Below, one piece after another: positions 9,024 through 17,281 of a stretch of DNA of 64,000 bases; within the stretch, counting starts at the first letter, position 1; each line of letters starts with the position of its first letter. Source of the DNA: Candidatus Woesearchaeota archaeon (GTDB lineage: Archaea > Nanobdellota > Nanobdellia > Woesearchaeales > UBA9642); NCBI GenBank assembly GCA_026002815.1, contig BPGB01000004.1, positions 1 to 64,000 of the forward strand, written 5' to 3'. The translations under genes were made by a program, and so were the position numbers. The notes beneath the pieces were generated by a model. It saw only the letters and a program-made list of their open reading frames with translations, searched no databases and was not told the DNA's origin.

Positions 9024-9385
9024 TAAATATTTATCTAAGGATAATTGTTTAAATGATTATGTATCTTTTATATTGTAATCATATAATAATTATTTATTTA
9101 ATGAAATTAACCATCATTAACATTTATTTTATAATTATTTAATTCTACTGATTTGTTAATAATTTAATTCTATTGATGAATAATATTAATAATTGATATC
9201 TAATTGATATCTTATAAGTTATTTAATATTTTATTTAATTTCATTTAATAACTATCATTTAATAATTATCATTTAATAATTATTATTTAATATTTTATAT
9301 CTATTTATTAAATAAATACTATTTACCAATTATGTTTATTACCAAATATGAAAATATTAATAAATAGTCAATTTTTATCAAAAAT
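9024..9385. other. AT-rich spacer with degenerate repeats and a TATA box, 362 bp
   Basis: Almost pure A/T. Around 9240-9300 the unit ATCATTTAATAATT recurs in degenerate copies. A TATA-like TATTAATAAAT starts at 9355, about 29 nt before the downstream ATG, implying a leaderless transcript. No gene seen. Confidence 0.45.
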
Positions 9386-10207
9386 ATGTACGGCATTAAT
9401 TATGATGAGGTTATAGAAATAGCTAAAAAAGCCGGTGAAATACTTGTTAAATATCATGGAAAGAAGGTAGATGTAAAAAATAAAGATCCGAATGGTTATA
9501 GTCCAGTATCAACGGCAGATTTAGAAGCCAATAAGTATATATGTAATGCTCTTGAAAAGTATGGTTTTCAAATTCTTTCTGAGGAATCGGAAAAAAAGGA
9601 TGTAGATCTAAAAAAACCTACTTGGATAATAGATCCTTTGGATGGAACTATAGGATTTCTTAGGAGAAGTATAGATTTCTGCACTATGATAGGATTGCTT
9701 GTAGATACTAAAATTGTTTTTGGAGTGGTTTATGCTCCATTACATGATAAAATTTATTATGCAGCAAAAGGAGAAGGTGCATGGCTTATTAGTAATGGAA
9801 ATAGAAGAAAAATACATGTTTCTAAAACAGACAAATTAAGTCATTCATTAAGAGCGGTAAGGCCTTTTAATAAGCCTAATTTTTTAGATTTTATAATGGA
9901 TGGAAAAATAAAATGCCGAAGTAAAATAATGGGTAGTTTAGGTTTAAGATTATGTTCTGTTGCAGAGGGCGAAATAGATTTTTATATAAACAATTCGTCA
10001 AAACCGAGTAAATGGGATACTGCTGCACCAACAATAATCATTGAAGAAGCAGGAGGCAAAATAACTGATTTCAATAACAAGCCTCTCAATTATATCAAGG
10101 AAGGGCTTCAATGGGATGAATCTTTTGTTGCCTCAAACGGTATTCTACACGATAAAATACTTATGGAAATACCAAAAAATGCATTAGACTTGATGAATAT
10201 GCGATAA
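9386..10207 (+). CDS. suhB: Inositol monophosphatase / fructose-1,6-bisphosphatase family protein
   Basis: Mg2+-dependent sugar-phosphate phosphatase of the IMPase superfamily, 273 residues, the usual length. Visible metal and substrate motifs: the EE pair (LSEESEK), the WIIDPLDGTIGF signature that binds both metals, and the second signature WDTAAPTIIIEEAGGKITDF near the C-terminus. In archaea such enzymes dephosphorylate inositol-1-phosphate and/or fructose-1,6-bisphosphate; the sequence does not tell me which, so the symbol is only the family name. Leaderless start (see spacer upstream). Confidence 0.9.
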   Translation: MYGINYDEVIEIAKKAGEILVKYHGKKVDVKNKDPNGYSPVSTADLEANKYICNALEKYGFQILSEESEKKDVDLKKPTWIIDPLDGTIGFLRRSIDFCTMIGLLVDTKIVFGVVYAPLHDKIYYAAKGEGAWLISNGNRRKIHVSKTDKLSHSLRAVRPFNKPNFLDFIMDGKIKCRSKIMGSLGLRLCSVAEGEIDFYINNSSKPSKWDTAAPTIIIEEAGGKITDFNNKPLNYIKEGLQWDESFVASNGILHDKILMEIPKNALDLMNMR

Positions 10208-10479
10208 ATTGATGCTATTTTTTCATGTTTTTCTTTTCTTATTTCTATATTCTTGTTACTAGCAATATATTAAAAATACTATTTATTCATATTATCAATG
10301 TTAGTAATATCGTTTAAAAATAATATAAAAACAAACAATGTGTAAAAACATAATATTTTTATAACCGTATATATTTTTATAAATAGAACATACAAATAGC
10401 ACATATATTTAGCAGATATATTTTGGCACATAATTTGTAGTTAATTATTAAAATTCATTAATAGTTTTAGGGTGTTTTT

Positions 10480-11115
10480 ATGAAAGCAATAATATTTGAT
10501 TTACAGGGAACACTGGTTGAAAACGGGGTTTTTCCTAGTCCAATTAAGCAAGTAAGGTTTATATTGGGTATAAAGCGAGATTTTCGTGAATATGTTACTT
10601 TGTTTGAATCTGTTTTTATGACTTCAACTCATACAACTCTTTCTGAAGGATTTAAAGCAGTAGCTGATGCATTTAATGTGAAAATCACCCCAGCAATTAA
10701 TGAAAGACTTATTGGAATGTGGAATAAAAATAAGTTATTAAGCAAGCCATTTCCAGAAACAATCGATGTCTTAGAAAAATTAAAAGGAAAATTTGTCCTT
10801 GTATTAGTTGCCAATATTGATTGTTTTGGAAAGGATATAATAACAAAGTTTAACCTTCAGAAGTATTTTAACAAAATATATCTATCTTGCGATATAGGTA
10901 TTCTTAAAACCAATCCAGAGTTTTTCAAAAATATCTTAAACGATATATCATTAAATCCTGAAGATGTTTTAATGGTGGGTGATAGTATAGATTCTGACAT
11001 GACTCCTGCTTCGAAGCTCAATATAAATACAATTTTAATTGATAGACTAAACAGGCAGGATTATCCAAATAAAATAAGAACATTAAACGATTTAACAAAC
11101 ATTTTAAATGTATAA
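10480..11115 (+). CDS. HAD-superfamily hydrolase
   Basis: A 211-residue phosphatase-like protein. Motif I is FDLQGTLVE: the nucleophile Asp is present, but the second Asp of the usual DxD, the general acid/base, is Gln. A lysine follows in the motif III region and motif IV is VGDSIDSDM with two acidic residues. A four-helix cap lies between motifs I and II (about residues 15-95). Ribosome-binding site GGGTG precedes the ATG. Substrate unknown. The Gln at motif I suggests reduced or changed phosphatase chemistry, although some archaeal HAD proteins share it. Confidence 0.85.
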   Translation: MKAIIFDLQGTLVENGVFPSPIKQVRFILGIKRDFREYVTLFESVFMTSTHTTLSEGFKAVADAFNVKITPAINERLIGMWNKNKLLSKPFPETIDVLEKLKGKFVLVLVANIDCFGKDIITKFNLQKYFNKIYLSCDIGILKTNPEFFKNILNDISLNPEDVLMVGDSIDSDMTPASKLNINTILIDRLNRQDYPNKIRTLNDLTNILNV

Positions 11116-11234
11116 GGTTTGAACTTATTTTACAATCAGCATTAATTAATGCATAAAGAATTTTTTTATATGATTAACTCATTATATTAACATAATTTAT
11201 TATATAATTAATTTATTATATAATTATCTTGAAA

Positions 11235-11630
11235 ATGAGTGAATGCATATTTTGTAAAATAATAAAAAAAGAAATCCCATCATACATAATTTATGAGGAT
11301 AAAAAATTTATGGCCTTTCTAGATATACATCCATGGACAGAAGGACATACTTTGCTCATTCCAAAGAAGCATTATGATTATTTGTTCGACATTGAAGAAA
11401 ATGAGTATAATGAATTAATGAACAGAGCAAGATTATTAGCTTTATCAATGAAAGAAATAATGGGCGTAAAAAGAATAGGTGTTGCAGTAGAAGGATTTGA
11501 GGTTTCTCATGTTCATATACATTTAATACCAATGAATTCTCCATCAGATTTTAATCCGAAAAATGCAAAATCCTTTAGCAAAGAAGAACTTCAGCGTACT
11601 CATCAAAAATTAGCGGATTTAAAAATCTAA
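11235..11630 (+). CDS. HIT-family nucleotide hydrolase
   Basis: A 131-residue histidine-triad protein of the Hint branch, which hydrolyses AMP linked to amines or phosphates (for example AMP-lysine or dinucleotides). The catalytic HVHIHLIP motif lies near residue 95 and the N-terminal CIFCKII begins a typical zinc-binding Hint fold. Length is normal. The ATG at 11235 is chosen over an in-frame TTG at 11229. Confidence 0.93.
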   Translation: MSECIFCKIIKKEIPSYIIYEDKKFMAFLDIHPWTEGHTLLIPKKHYDYLFDIEENEYNELMNRARLLALSMKEIMGVKRIGVAVEGFEVSHVHIHLIPMNSPSDFNPKNAKSFSKEELQRTHQKLADLKI

Positions 11631-12015
11631 AAATTATGATAGAATTAAATATTATTGGATTTATTATCGGATTAAATGATATCATCAATTATTGGATTAA
11701 ATAACATTCTGTTGAAAATCGATCTAAAACTCATTTTGCCGGCATCATTTATTTAGAGTTTGTTTTATTATTATTCATTATATTATCATTTTTTATTATT
11801 ATTTATTTCATATTGATTCTTCTATTATTATTCATTCTATTATTCATTCTATTATTATTCATTCTATTATCGATGTTTTCCATATATTTACTGCATTGTA
11901 AAGTCCATTTGTCAAATAAAAAATCTCAAGAAACGCTTGAAATAATCTTTAAGACTTTCCCAACACACTATTAAAAAATAAAAAATTTATAAATTGTCGT
12001 TTCTATTATAATAAA
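11631..12015. promoter_or_regulatory. Spacer with AT repeats and a leaderless promoter, 385 bp
   Basis: About 11815-11865 consists of repeats of CTATTATTATTCATT. A stretch with mixed base content (11890-11970) contains a 5-bp stem (TCAAG/CTTGA) but no recognisable gene. TTTATAAA at 11986-11993 lies 29-30 nt before the next ATG. Confidence 0.5.
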
Positions 12016-12990
12016 ATGAGACTAGCAGAGAACTCAGCAATGGCTGTAGCTATAATTATCTATATAGGAACATTATTATTGTTGTCATTGCTGACTGAAA
12101 CGAGCATATTCATTGTATTTGTAGCTACACTTCCACTTCTACTATATTTAATTTCTTTATTCTATCTTTTGCGCATAGAAGTTGATGCAATATTATTATG
12201 GTTTATGCCATTGATTTTTCCATTAATGTTTCTAATAATTTGGTATACTAAAACATTCAAAATTATTAATTCAACAGACGGCCCAGTTATTACAATAATA
12301 AATATAATCATTTCTTATATTATAAACATATTTGTATTATTAATAATCGGAGTAGGAAAAGAAGCTGAAAGAATAAGAACTAAGAGAGCGACGCTAGTTA
12401 ATGGGCGTCATGTTAATCAAAACATACCACATCATGAAATAAAAAAAGAACTCGAGATAGTAAAGGAAAAGCTTAATAATACGACAAGAGAACTAAAAGA
12501 AGCACATATAAAATTAGATAGCGCAAAGGAAGAATTAGTAGAAGCAAAAAAACTGGTTGTATCAAAAGAAAATCTCAATGTTACTTTGAGAGGAATAGAA
12601 GACAAATGTAAGGCGATAAATTTTGTCATAGGAAGAGTATATTCTGATAAACGAGGGGCTTCTCAAGAAATAAGAGACAAGCTAAAAATAGATTCTGAAT
12701 GGTATAATACTTTTTCAGAAATAAAATCAGATATTGATTCAGAAGCAATTAATAATTCTAAAATAAGAGAGGTATTAAATAAAATATTAGATAAACTATT
12801 ACAATTAGAACAAAAAGAATCTAATGTAATAGAAATAAAAATAGGGACACTTCCAATATATAGGAAGAATGATGACCGAATAATAGATGTCCTCGCGAGA
12901 AACGATAAAGATCCAATAATGGAATATCATGCTGAAGCAAAAGAAATATGTGAAAAAACTCTAAAATACTTAGACTCCCAAGAGGGATAA
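12016..12990 (+). CDS. Membrane protein with cytoplasmic coiled coil, unknown function
   Basis: A 324-residue protein with three or four hydrophobic helices in the first 115 residues (about 10-30, 33-55, 58-78, 92-113), then a soluble part. Residues about 140-185 form a strong coiled coil (KKELEIVKEKLNNTTREL and following heptads); the rest is mixed helix. No enzymatic motif. Leaderless promoter directly upstream. Not recognised; it could be a signalling or envelope-associated protein. Confidence 0.75.
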   Translation: MRLAENSAMAVAIIIYIGTLLLLSLLTETSIFIVFVATLPLLLYLISLFYLLRIEVDAILLWFMPLIFPLMFLIIWYTKTFKIINSTDGPVITIINIIISYIINIFVLLIIGVGKEAERIRTKRATLVNGRHVNQNIPHHEIKKELEIVKEKLNNTTRELKEAHIKLDSAKEELVEAKKLVVSKENLNVTLRGIEDKCKAINFVIGRVYSDKRGASQEIRDKLKIDSEWYNTFSEIKSDIDSEAINNSKIREVLNKILDKLLQLEQKESNVIEIKIGTLPIYRKNDDRIIDVLARNDKDPIMEYHAEAKEICEKTLKYLDSQEG

Positions 12991-13022
12991 AATATTATGG
13001 AAATATATAATGTATGCATAAC

Positions 13023-13031
13023 TTTATAAAT
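13023..13031 (+). promoter_or_regulatory. TATA box of the CAT tRNA
   Basis: TTTATAAAT lies 34 nt before the mature 5' end of the tRNA. The same 34-36 nt spacing occurs at tRNA-Ser(TGA) (box near 13592), tRNA-Lys (near 15230) and tRNA-Glu (near 22861), implying a short 5' leader removed by RNase P. Confidence 0.55.
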
Positions 13032-13056
13032 TATTATTTTTTTCTCATACAATTAT

Positions 13057-13196
13057 GCGGGTGTAACTCAGCCTGGTTAGATTGCCACGCTCATAAACGC
13101 TATTGAGCGATGAGCCTTCGGGCAATGAATTGGGATACGTGGAAGTCGCGAGTTCAAAAGAAGGGCTTGTATCTTCTGAAATTCTCGCCACCCGCA
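13057..13196 (+). tRNA. tRNA with CAT anticodon (elongator Met or Ile2) carrying two introns
   Basis: Acceptor GCGGGTG/CACCCGC and T-stem GCGAG/CTCGC are intact. The anticodon arm is CCACG-CTCATA, then 41 extra bases (13096-13136), then A-CGTGG; anticodon CAT at 13092-13094. CTCA (32-35) pairs with TGGG at the intron end, with bulges TA^A and AT^A: canonical 37/38 site. The T-loop holds 24 extra bases (13159-13182); TTCA pairs with TGAA, with bulges AA^A and AT^T, so the second intron is at 59/60 and the mature loop is TTCAAAT. Whether it is Met or Ile2 cannot be settled by eye. Confidence 0.9.
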
Positions 13197-13203
13197 TTTT
13201 TTA

Positions 13204-13548
13204 TTACTGAAATATTTTCCTTTCTTCTCCATATATTATTCTACACACTTCATTTACTATTTCTTTGAATCTTTCCCTATTAAAGTTCTCTTCAGAAGAA
13301 AAATCCCTATTAATTATCTTAGCAAATTCATCGAGTGCTTCAACCTTTTTCTTGATTTTCTCGTCATAATCATGAATATATTTACTAGGCGGAAATCTTT
13401 GTTCATAAGTTTTAATATGACTATCTTTTATGATTTTTACTACTTGATCTATTTTGTTATTATTAAAGAGCATTATAATAACTACATATTCATTAAAATA
13501 ATCCTGACTTATGCCTGTTTTTGGATGTATTTGAGGTATTTTTTCCAT
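13204..13548 (-). CDS. Hypothetical protein, 114 residues
   Basis: Small soluble protein, mixed alpha/beta at the N-terminus and helical at the C-terminus (from about residue 60), without cysteines that would bind metal. Its stop codon lies seven bases from the 3' end of the CAT tRNA, which is on the other strand. A TATA-like ATTAATAAA is placed about 29 nt before the ATG. Family not recognised. Confidence 0.65.
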   Translation of the reverse strand: MEKIPQIHPKTGISQDYFNEYVVIIMLFNNNKIDQVVKIIKDSHIKTYEQRFPPSKYIHDYDEKIKKKVEALDEFAKIINRDFSSEENFNRERFKEIVNEVCRIIYGEERKIFQ

Positions 13549-13625
13549 TTTGTATAATAAAGACTTTCCATTTTATTAATCTATCTCAAAATTTATAAAT
13601 TAAACTTTTTTTCTTCTATTAATAT

Positions 13626-13707
13626 GCCGGCATGGCACAATCTGGTACTGCGCTGGACTTGAGATCCAGTTCCGAAAGGTTTCCCGGTTCAAATCCGGGT
13701 GCCGGCG
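13626..13707 (+). tRNA. tRNA-Ser(TGA)
   Basis: Acceptor GCCGGCA/TGCCGGC, anticodon arm CTGGA-CTTGAGA-TCCAG (anticodon TGA), long variable arm TTCCGAAAGGTT typical of serine, T-arm CCCGG-TTCAAAT-CCGGG, discriminator G. No intron. Its 3' end is only 17 nt before the next protein gene. Confidence 0.95.
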
Positions 13708-13724
13708 TTCAAAATGATGAAAAA

Positions 13725-14576
13725 ATGAATGCATTTCAGAGAAGTTGGGAAATAACAAAGCTAAGTTTCGATGTGATTAAAAAAGACAAGGAGTTAATAT
13801 TATTTCCAATATTAGGAGGAATATTCTCAATACTTTTTTTATTAGCAATGATATTTCCTTTTTTTATAAATATATTAATGCCTGAAAGCGTATTTGGAAT
13901 ATCTTTATTAATAATGGCATTCATAATATATTTTGGTTTAGTATTCATAGCAACATTTTTTAACGTGTGTGCGGTATATACTATAAAGACGAGATTTGAA
14001 GGCAAAAACGCAACATTTTGGGATAGCATAAAATTCTCAATATCTAAAATAGGACTAATATTTGCATGGTCAATAATTTCTGCAACAATAGGAGTCATTC
14101 TTAGAATATTACAAGATATAGCTGAAAGAATGGGGGATATTGGAGAATTAATAATGAAAATGATGCTATCAGTGATAGGATTAGCATGGAGTTTAGTCAG
14201 CGCATTTGTAATTCCAGGAATGATATATAAAAATATTGGTCCAATAACTGCATTAAAAGACTCAGTTCAAGTATTCAAGAAGACATGGGGAGAAAGCCTA
14301 ATAAGATATTATGGTTTAGGAATAATACAATTTTTAATGATATTAACAGGAATGATAATAACTATTATATTATCGTTATTAACATTAAGTATTCCAATAA
14401 TTTCTTTAATAATAATATTAATAGGCGTTTTATATATTATATTAATAATAGCGTTTTTTAATGTTGCAAATAGTGTTTTTAATACGGCACTATATGTATA
14501 TGCAACAACAGGAAAAGCCCCTAAAGGATACAGGGAAGATATATTAAAACACGCATTTGAAAGAAAGAATAATTGA
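13725..14576 (+). CDS. DUF6159-like polytopic membrane protein
   Basis: A 283-residue protein. It opens with MNAFQRSWEITKLSFDVIKKDKELILFP (I quote it in two parts: MNAFQRSWEITKLSF, then DVIKKDKELILFP), followed by about six hydrophobic helices between residues 27 and 260. This opening is characteristic of the archaeal/bacterial DUF6159 family, whose function is unknown. The frame is open further upstream through the tRNA-Ser gene, but the ATG at 13725 is the sensible start. No TATA box separates it from the tRNA, so tRNA and mRNA are probably made as one transcript. Confidence 0.8.
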   Translation: MNAFQRSWEITKLSFDVIKKDKELILFPILGGIFSILFLLAMIFPFFINILMPESVFGISLLIMAFIIYFGLVFIATFFNVCAVYTIKTRFEGKNATFWDSIKFSISKIGLIFAWSIISATIGVILRILQDIAERMGDIGELIMKMMLSVIGLAWSLVSAFVIPGMIYKNIGPITALKDSVQVFKKTWGESLIRYYGLGIIQFLMILTGMIITIILSLLTLSIPIISLIIILIGVLYIILIIAFFNVANSVFNTALYVYATTGKAPKGYREDILKHAFERKNN

Positions 14577-14620
14577 AAGAAAGAGTGATTTAAAATAATT
14601 TTTTTACAAAGGTGATTTTG

Positions 14621-15226
14621 ATGGAATCAAGGAAAAGCTTATTCTGTATGAATAAAGAAGATTATTTGAGGACAGTTTCAGAACTGATAAGAAAATTATT
14701 AGAAGCAATAGGTGAAAATCCTGAGAGAGAAGGATTAAAAGATACGCCATTAAGAGTCGCAAAAATGTATCGTGAAACATTAAAAGGCTACTGTGAAGAG
14801 GAAAAACCAAAAATCACAGTATTCAATAACGAAGAAGGATACACAGAAATGATAATAGACGAAGGATACTTCTACTCAATGTGTGAACATCATATGGTGC
14901 CATTCTTTGGAAAAGTATTCGTAGCATATATTCCGGATAAAAAAATAATAGGAATATCAAAACTTGCAAGAATAGTAGACCATTTTGCAGCAAGATTACA
15001 AGTGCAAGAAAGATTAACACAACAAATAGCACGGTATTTATGGGAGACCTTAGAACCAAAAGGCGTGGCCGTAGTAATGCATGCAAGACACTTATGCAGG
15101 GAAATGAGAGGAATAAAAAAATTAAACGCGAACATGACAACGTCAGAACTATTAGGAGTATTCAAAGAGGATCCAAAAACAAGAGCGGAGTTTATGGGTA
15201 CAGTTCAAGCAAAATTGAAAGAATAA
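14621..15226 (+). CDS. folE: GTP cyclohydrolase I, bacterial type (IA)
   Basis: Converts GTP to dihydroneopterin triphosphate, the first step to folate, biopterin or queuosine/archaeosine-type deazapurines. The 201-residue protein has the zinc ligands and active-site motifs of the type IA enzyme: CEHHMVPFFGK, IGISKLARIVDHFAARLQ, VQERLTQQIA and HLCREMRG. Start after GGTGATTTTG. Most archaea use the unrelated type IB enzyme (MptA), so this gene was probably acquired from bacteria. No other pterin or queuosine gene is next to it; it is followed by tRNA-Lys. Confidence 0.95.
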   Translation: MESRKSLFCMNKEDYLRTVSELIRKLLEAIGENPEREGLKDTPLRVAKMYRETLKGYCEEEKPKITVFNNEEGYTEMIIDEGYFYSMCEHHMVPFFGKVFVAYIPDKKIIGISKLARIVDHFAARLQVQERLTQQIARYLWETLEPKGVAVVMHARHLCREMRGIKKLNANMTTSELLGVFKEDPKTRAEFMGTVQAKLKE

Positions 15227-15264
15227 ACCTTTTAAATAGATATTTGATTCTGTTCTCTATAATT

Positions 15265-15338
15265 GGGCCATTAGCGCAGCCTGGTAGCGCAGCAGACTCT
15301 TAATCTGTTGGTCGGGAGTTCAAATCTCCCATGGCCCG
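15265..15338 (+). tRNA. tRNA-Lys(CTT)
   Basis: Acceptor GGGCCAT/ATGGCCC, D-arm GCGC...GCGC, anticodon arm GCAGA-CTCTTAA-TCTGT with anticodon CTT, T-arm GGGAG-TTCAAAT-CTCCC, discriminator G. No intron. TATA-like TTTTAAATAG lies about 35 nt upstream, just after the folE stop. Confidence 0.95.
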
Positions 15339-15400
15339 TTCTATAATTTAGATTTCAAAATTGACAATAAATCAATTATTATTCCATCATATTAGTTAAT

Positions 15401-15408
15401 TTTATAAA
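15401..15408 (+). promoter_or_regulatory. TATA box of the ferredoxin gene (leaderless)
   Basis: TTTATAAA begins exactly 29 nt before the ferredoxin ATG, the same distance as at dph5, the YjdF-like gene, the small acidic protein gene and others here, so the mRNA should start at or next to the ATG. Confidence 0.6.
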
Positions 15409-15429
15409 AGAAAAAAATTATAGCATAAT

Positions 15430-15684
15430 ATGGCAATACTAAAAACAGATACAAAAGAAGTAGAATTGCCTGATGGCTCTCCTACAATGAATGCTGCTGA
15501 GGAGTTAGGTGTTCCTTTTGGATGCAGGCAGGGAGTCTGCGGTACATGCAAAGTTGAAGTCGTTGAGGGAATGGAGAATCTTGAGCCAAAAACGGAGAGA
15601 GAAATAGAATTAAATTTATCACCTAACGAGCGTTCAATGTGCCAGTGCAAGATAAAATCAGGTGTTGTTAAAATAAGATTTTAG
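15430..15684 (+). CDS. [2Fe-2S] ferredoxin
   Basis: An 84-residue plant/bacterial-type ferredoxin, a soluble one-electron carrier. The cluster ligands are visible as CRQGVCGTC plus a distal MCQC. Residues LPDGSPTMNAAEELGVPFGC give the beta-grasp fold. It ends 55 bp from the convergent end of the redox operon (15740-20190), whose FNR module lacks its own 2Fe-2S domain, so it may be the partner of that module; that link is inference from position. Confidence 0.93.
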   Translation: MAILKTDTKEVELPDGSPTMNAAEELGVPFGCRQGVCGTCKVEVVEGMENLEPKTEREIELNLSPNERSMCQCKIKSGVVKIRF

Positions 15685-15739
15685 TGCTTTTTTTATAATT
15701 TTTTCTGTACTTTCTTTATGATTTTATATTTAATATATT

Positions 15740-17281
15740 TCATTTAGTAATATCGCATTTTCCTGGTAGGTTCCAATTATCTCTTCTTATGTTTTTAACT
15801 CCTAAATCTTTAGCTATTTTTTCCATCTCTGCAACCATTCCTGGAGGACCACATATCATCCAAGTATAATCTTCTGGCTTATTAACATATTTTAGAATCA
15901 TTTCCTTATTTATTCTTCCTTTTTCTCCTAGCCAGTTAGAATCATACTTTTCTAATGTGTTCATTATATAGATATTGTCTCTGCTTAAATAGTCTAGTTC
16001 TTCTCTGAATATTATGTCGTCATAAGTACAATTCGCATTTAATAATATTATTCTGTTTTTCATATTATTATTTCTTACATGTCTTAGTATGCTTATGAAT
16101 GGCGTTATTCCTGTACCACCAGAAAGCATTAGAATATTTTCTTCTGTATCAATTTTATATGTTTCTCCTAATGGTTTGCTTATTAGAAGTATTTCTCCTA
16201 TTTTAGAATTTATTAATTCTCTACTATATCCACCCATATCTTTTATTGTAAATCTTAAATTATCTTCTTCTGGCGCGCTTGCAATAGTTATTGGTATGTA
16301 TTCTTTATTGTTTATAGTTATACCTTTTCCAATCATTACATATTGTCCAGCTATGAATGAAAATGGTTTCTCTGTAATTATAGTATAAACATCATGTGTT
16401 TCTTTTTTTATGTTTATTATTCTTACTGGATATTTGTCTTTTTTACCTATTATGCTTTTAATTTTTTCTTTGTCAATAACTCTTTTATATAATGGAGTTT
16501 TGTCTTCGTCATATATTCCTATTGATTCTTCGAAAACCTCTTTATCTTTTATATATAGTATTCCTAAAGGCATCTTTTCTGTTTCTAGTGCTTTTGAGAA
16601 TGCCCAACCTTTATTATGCGGGTCGAATTCTTTTTCTAGATAGTATGTGTGTTCATTATACCATTCATAAGTGTTTAATTTGTTGAATGTAACACATGGT
16701 TGTAATATATCAACTAATGCAAATCCTTTATGTGTAATTGCTTTTTTTACTATTTCTTTAGCATGTTCCATATCATTTACGCTTGCTCTTGCAACGAATG
16801 ATGCATCAAGCGATATTGCCACAGCTAATGGATTGAATGGTTCAAGAATAACTCCTGAAATTTGTACAGGCGTTTTCATTCCTTTTAAACTAGTAGGGCT
16901 TGCTTGTCCCTTTGTCAATCCATAAATCATGTTATCATGAACAATAACTGTTATGTTAGGATTTCTCCTTATAGCATGTATGAAGTGATTCCCTCCTTCC
17001 CCATACATATCTCCATCTCCGCTTGTTACTATGACTGTTAATTCAGGATTGCTTGCCTTTATTGCAGTTGCAGGGGGTAATGCTCTTCCATGTAATCCAT
17101 TAAAATAATTAGTATTAAGATATTGTGGAAGTTTTGCTGCTTGTCCAATTCCTGAAACAATAACAACTTTTGTAGGATCGAGAGAAAGTTCATCTAACGC
17201 TTTTTTAACTATGTTTATTATGCTGAAGTTTCCACATCCTGGGCACCATGCAATATCGTTATGATTTATTTCAAAAGGCAT
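15740..17281 (-). CDS. 2-oxoacid:ferredoxin oxidoreductase beta subunit fused to FNR-type flavin reductase
   Basis: A 513-residue two-domain protein. Residues 1-280 are the thiamine-diphosphate beta subunit of a 2-oxoacid oxidoreductase: [19 protein letters not shown], the TPP/Mg motif [25 protein letters not shown]. Cluster cysteines C13, C16 and C196 are present, but the fourth position (of SGIGC in KorB) is Q47, which I recall as typical of one bacterial subfamily. Residues 284-513 are an FAD/NAD(P) reductase of the FNR superfamily: [33 protein letters not shown]. Its ATG overlaps the stop of the upstream fusion gene by one base (TAATG), so both are translated as a coupled pair. Predicted to pass electrons from 2-oxoacid decarboxylation to or from NAD(P)H. 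Confidence 0.9.
   Translation of the reverse strand: MPFEINHNDIAWCPGCGNFSIINIVKKALDELSLDPTKVVIVSGIGQAAKLPQYLNTNYFNGLHGRALPPATAIKASNPELTVIVTSGDGDMYGEGGNHFIHAIRRNPNITVIVHDNMIYGLTKGQASPTSLKGMKTPVQISGVILEPFNPLAVAISLDASFVARASVNDMEHAKEIVKKAITHKGFALVDILQPCVTFNKLNTYEWYNEHTYYLEKEFDPHNKGWAFSKALETEKMPLGILYIKDKEVFEESIGIYDEDKTPLYKRVIDKEKIKSIIGKKDKYPVRIINIKKETHDVYTIITEKPFSFIAGQYVMIGKGITINNKEYIPITIASAPEEDNLRFTIKDMGGYSRELINSKIGEILLISKPLGETYKIDTEENILMLSGGTGITPFISILRHVRNNNMKNRIILLNANCTYDDIIFREELDYLSRDNIYIMNTLEKYDSNWLGEKGRINKEMILKYVNKPEDYTWMICGPPGMVAEMEKIAKDLGVKNIRRDNWNLPGKCDITK

Noticed and set aside
9240-9310. Repeats of ATTTAATAATTATC considered as a CRISPR or origin iteron array
   Set aside because: No unique spacers of constant length, and the copies are irregular low-complexity sequence.
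13632-13724. Open frame running from inside tRNA-Ser(TGA) into the DUF6159-like gene
   Set aside because: The extra residues are translated tRNA sequence; the family N-terminus MNAFQRSW begins at 13725.
14823-15165. Leftward frames inside folE
   Set aside because: Antisense frames in a strongly conserved gene with no motif of their own.
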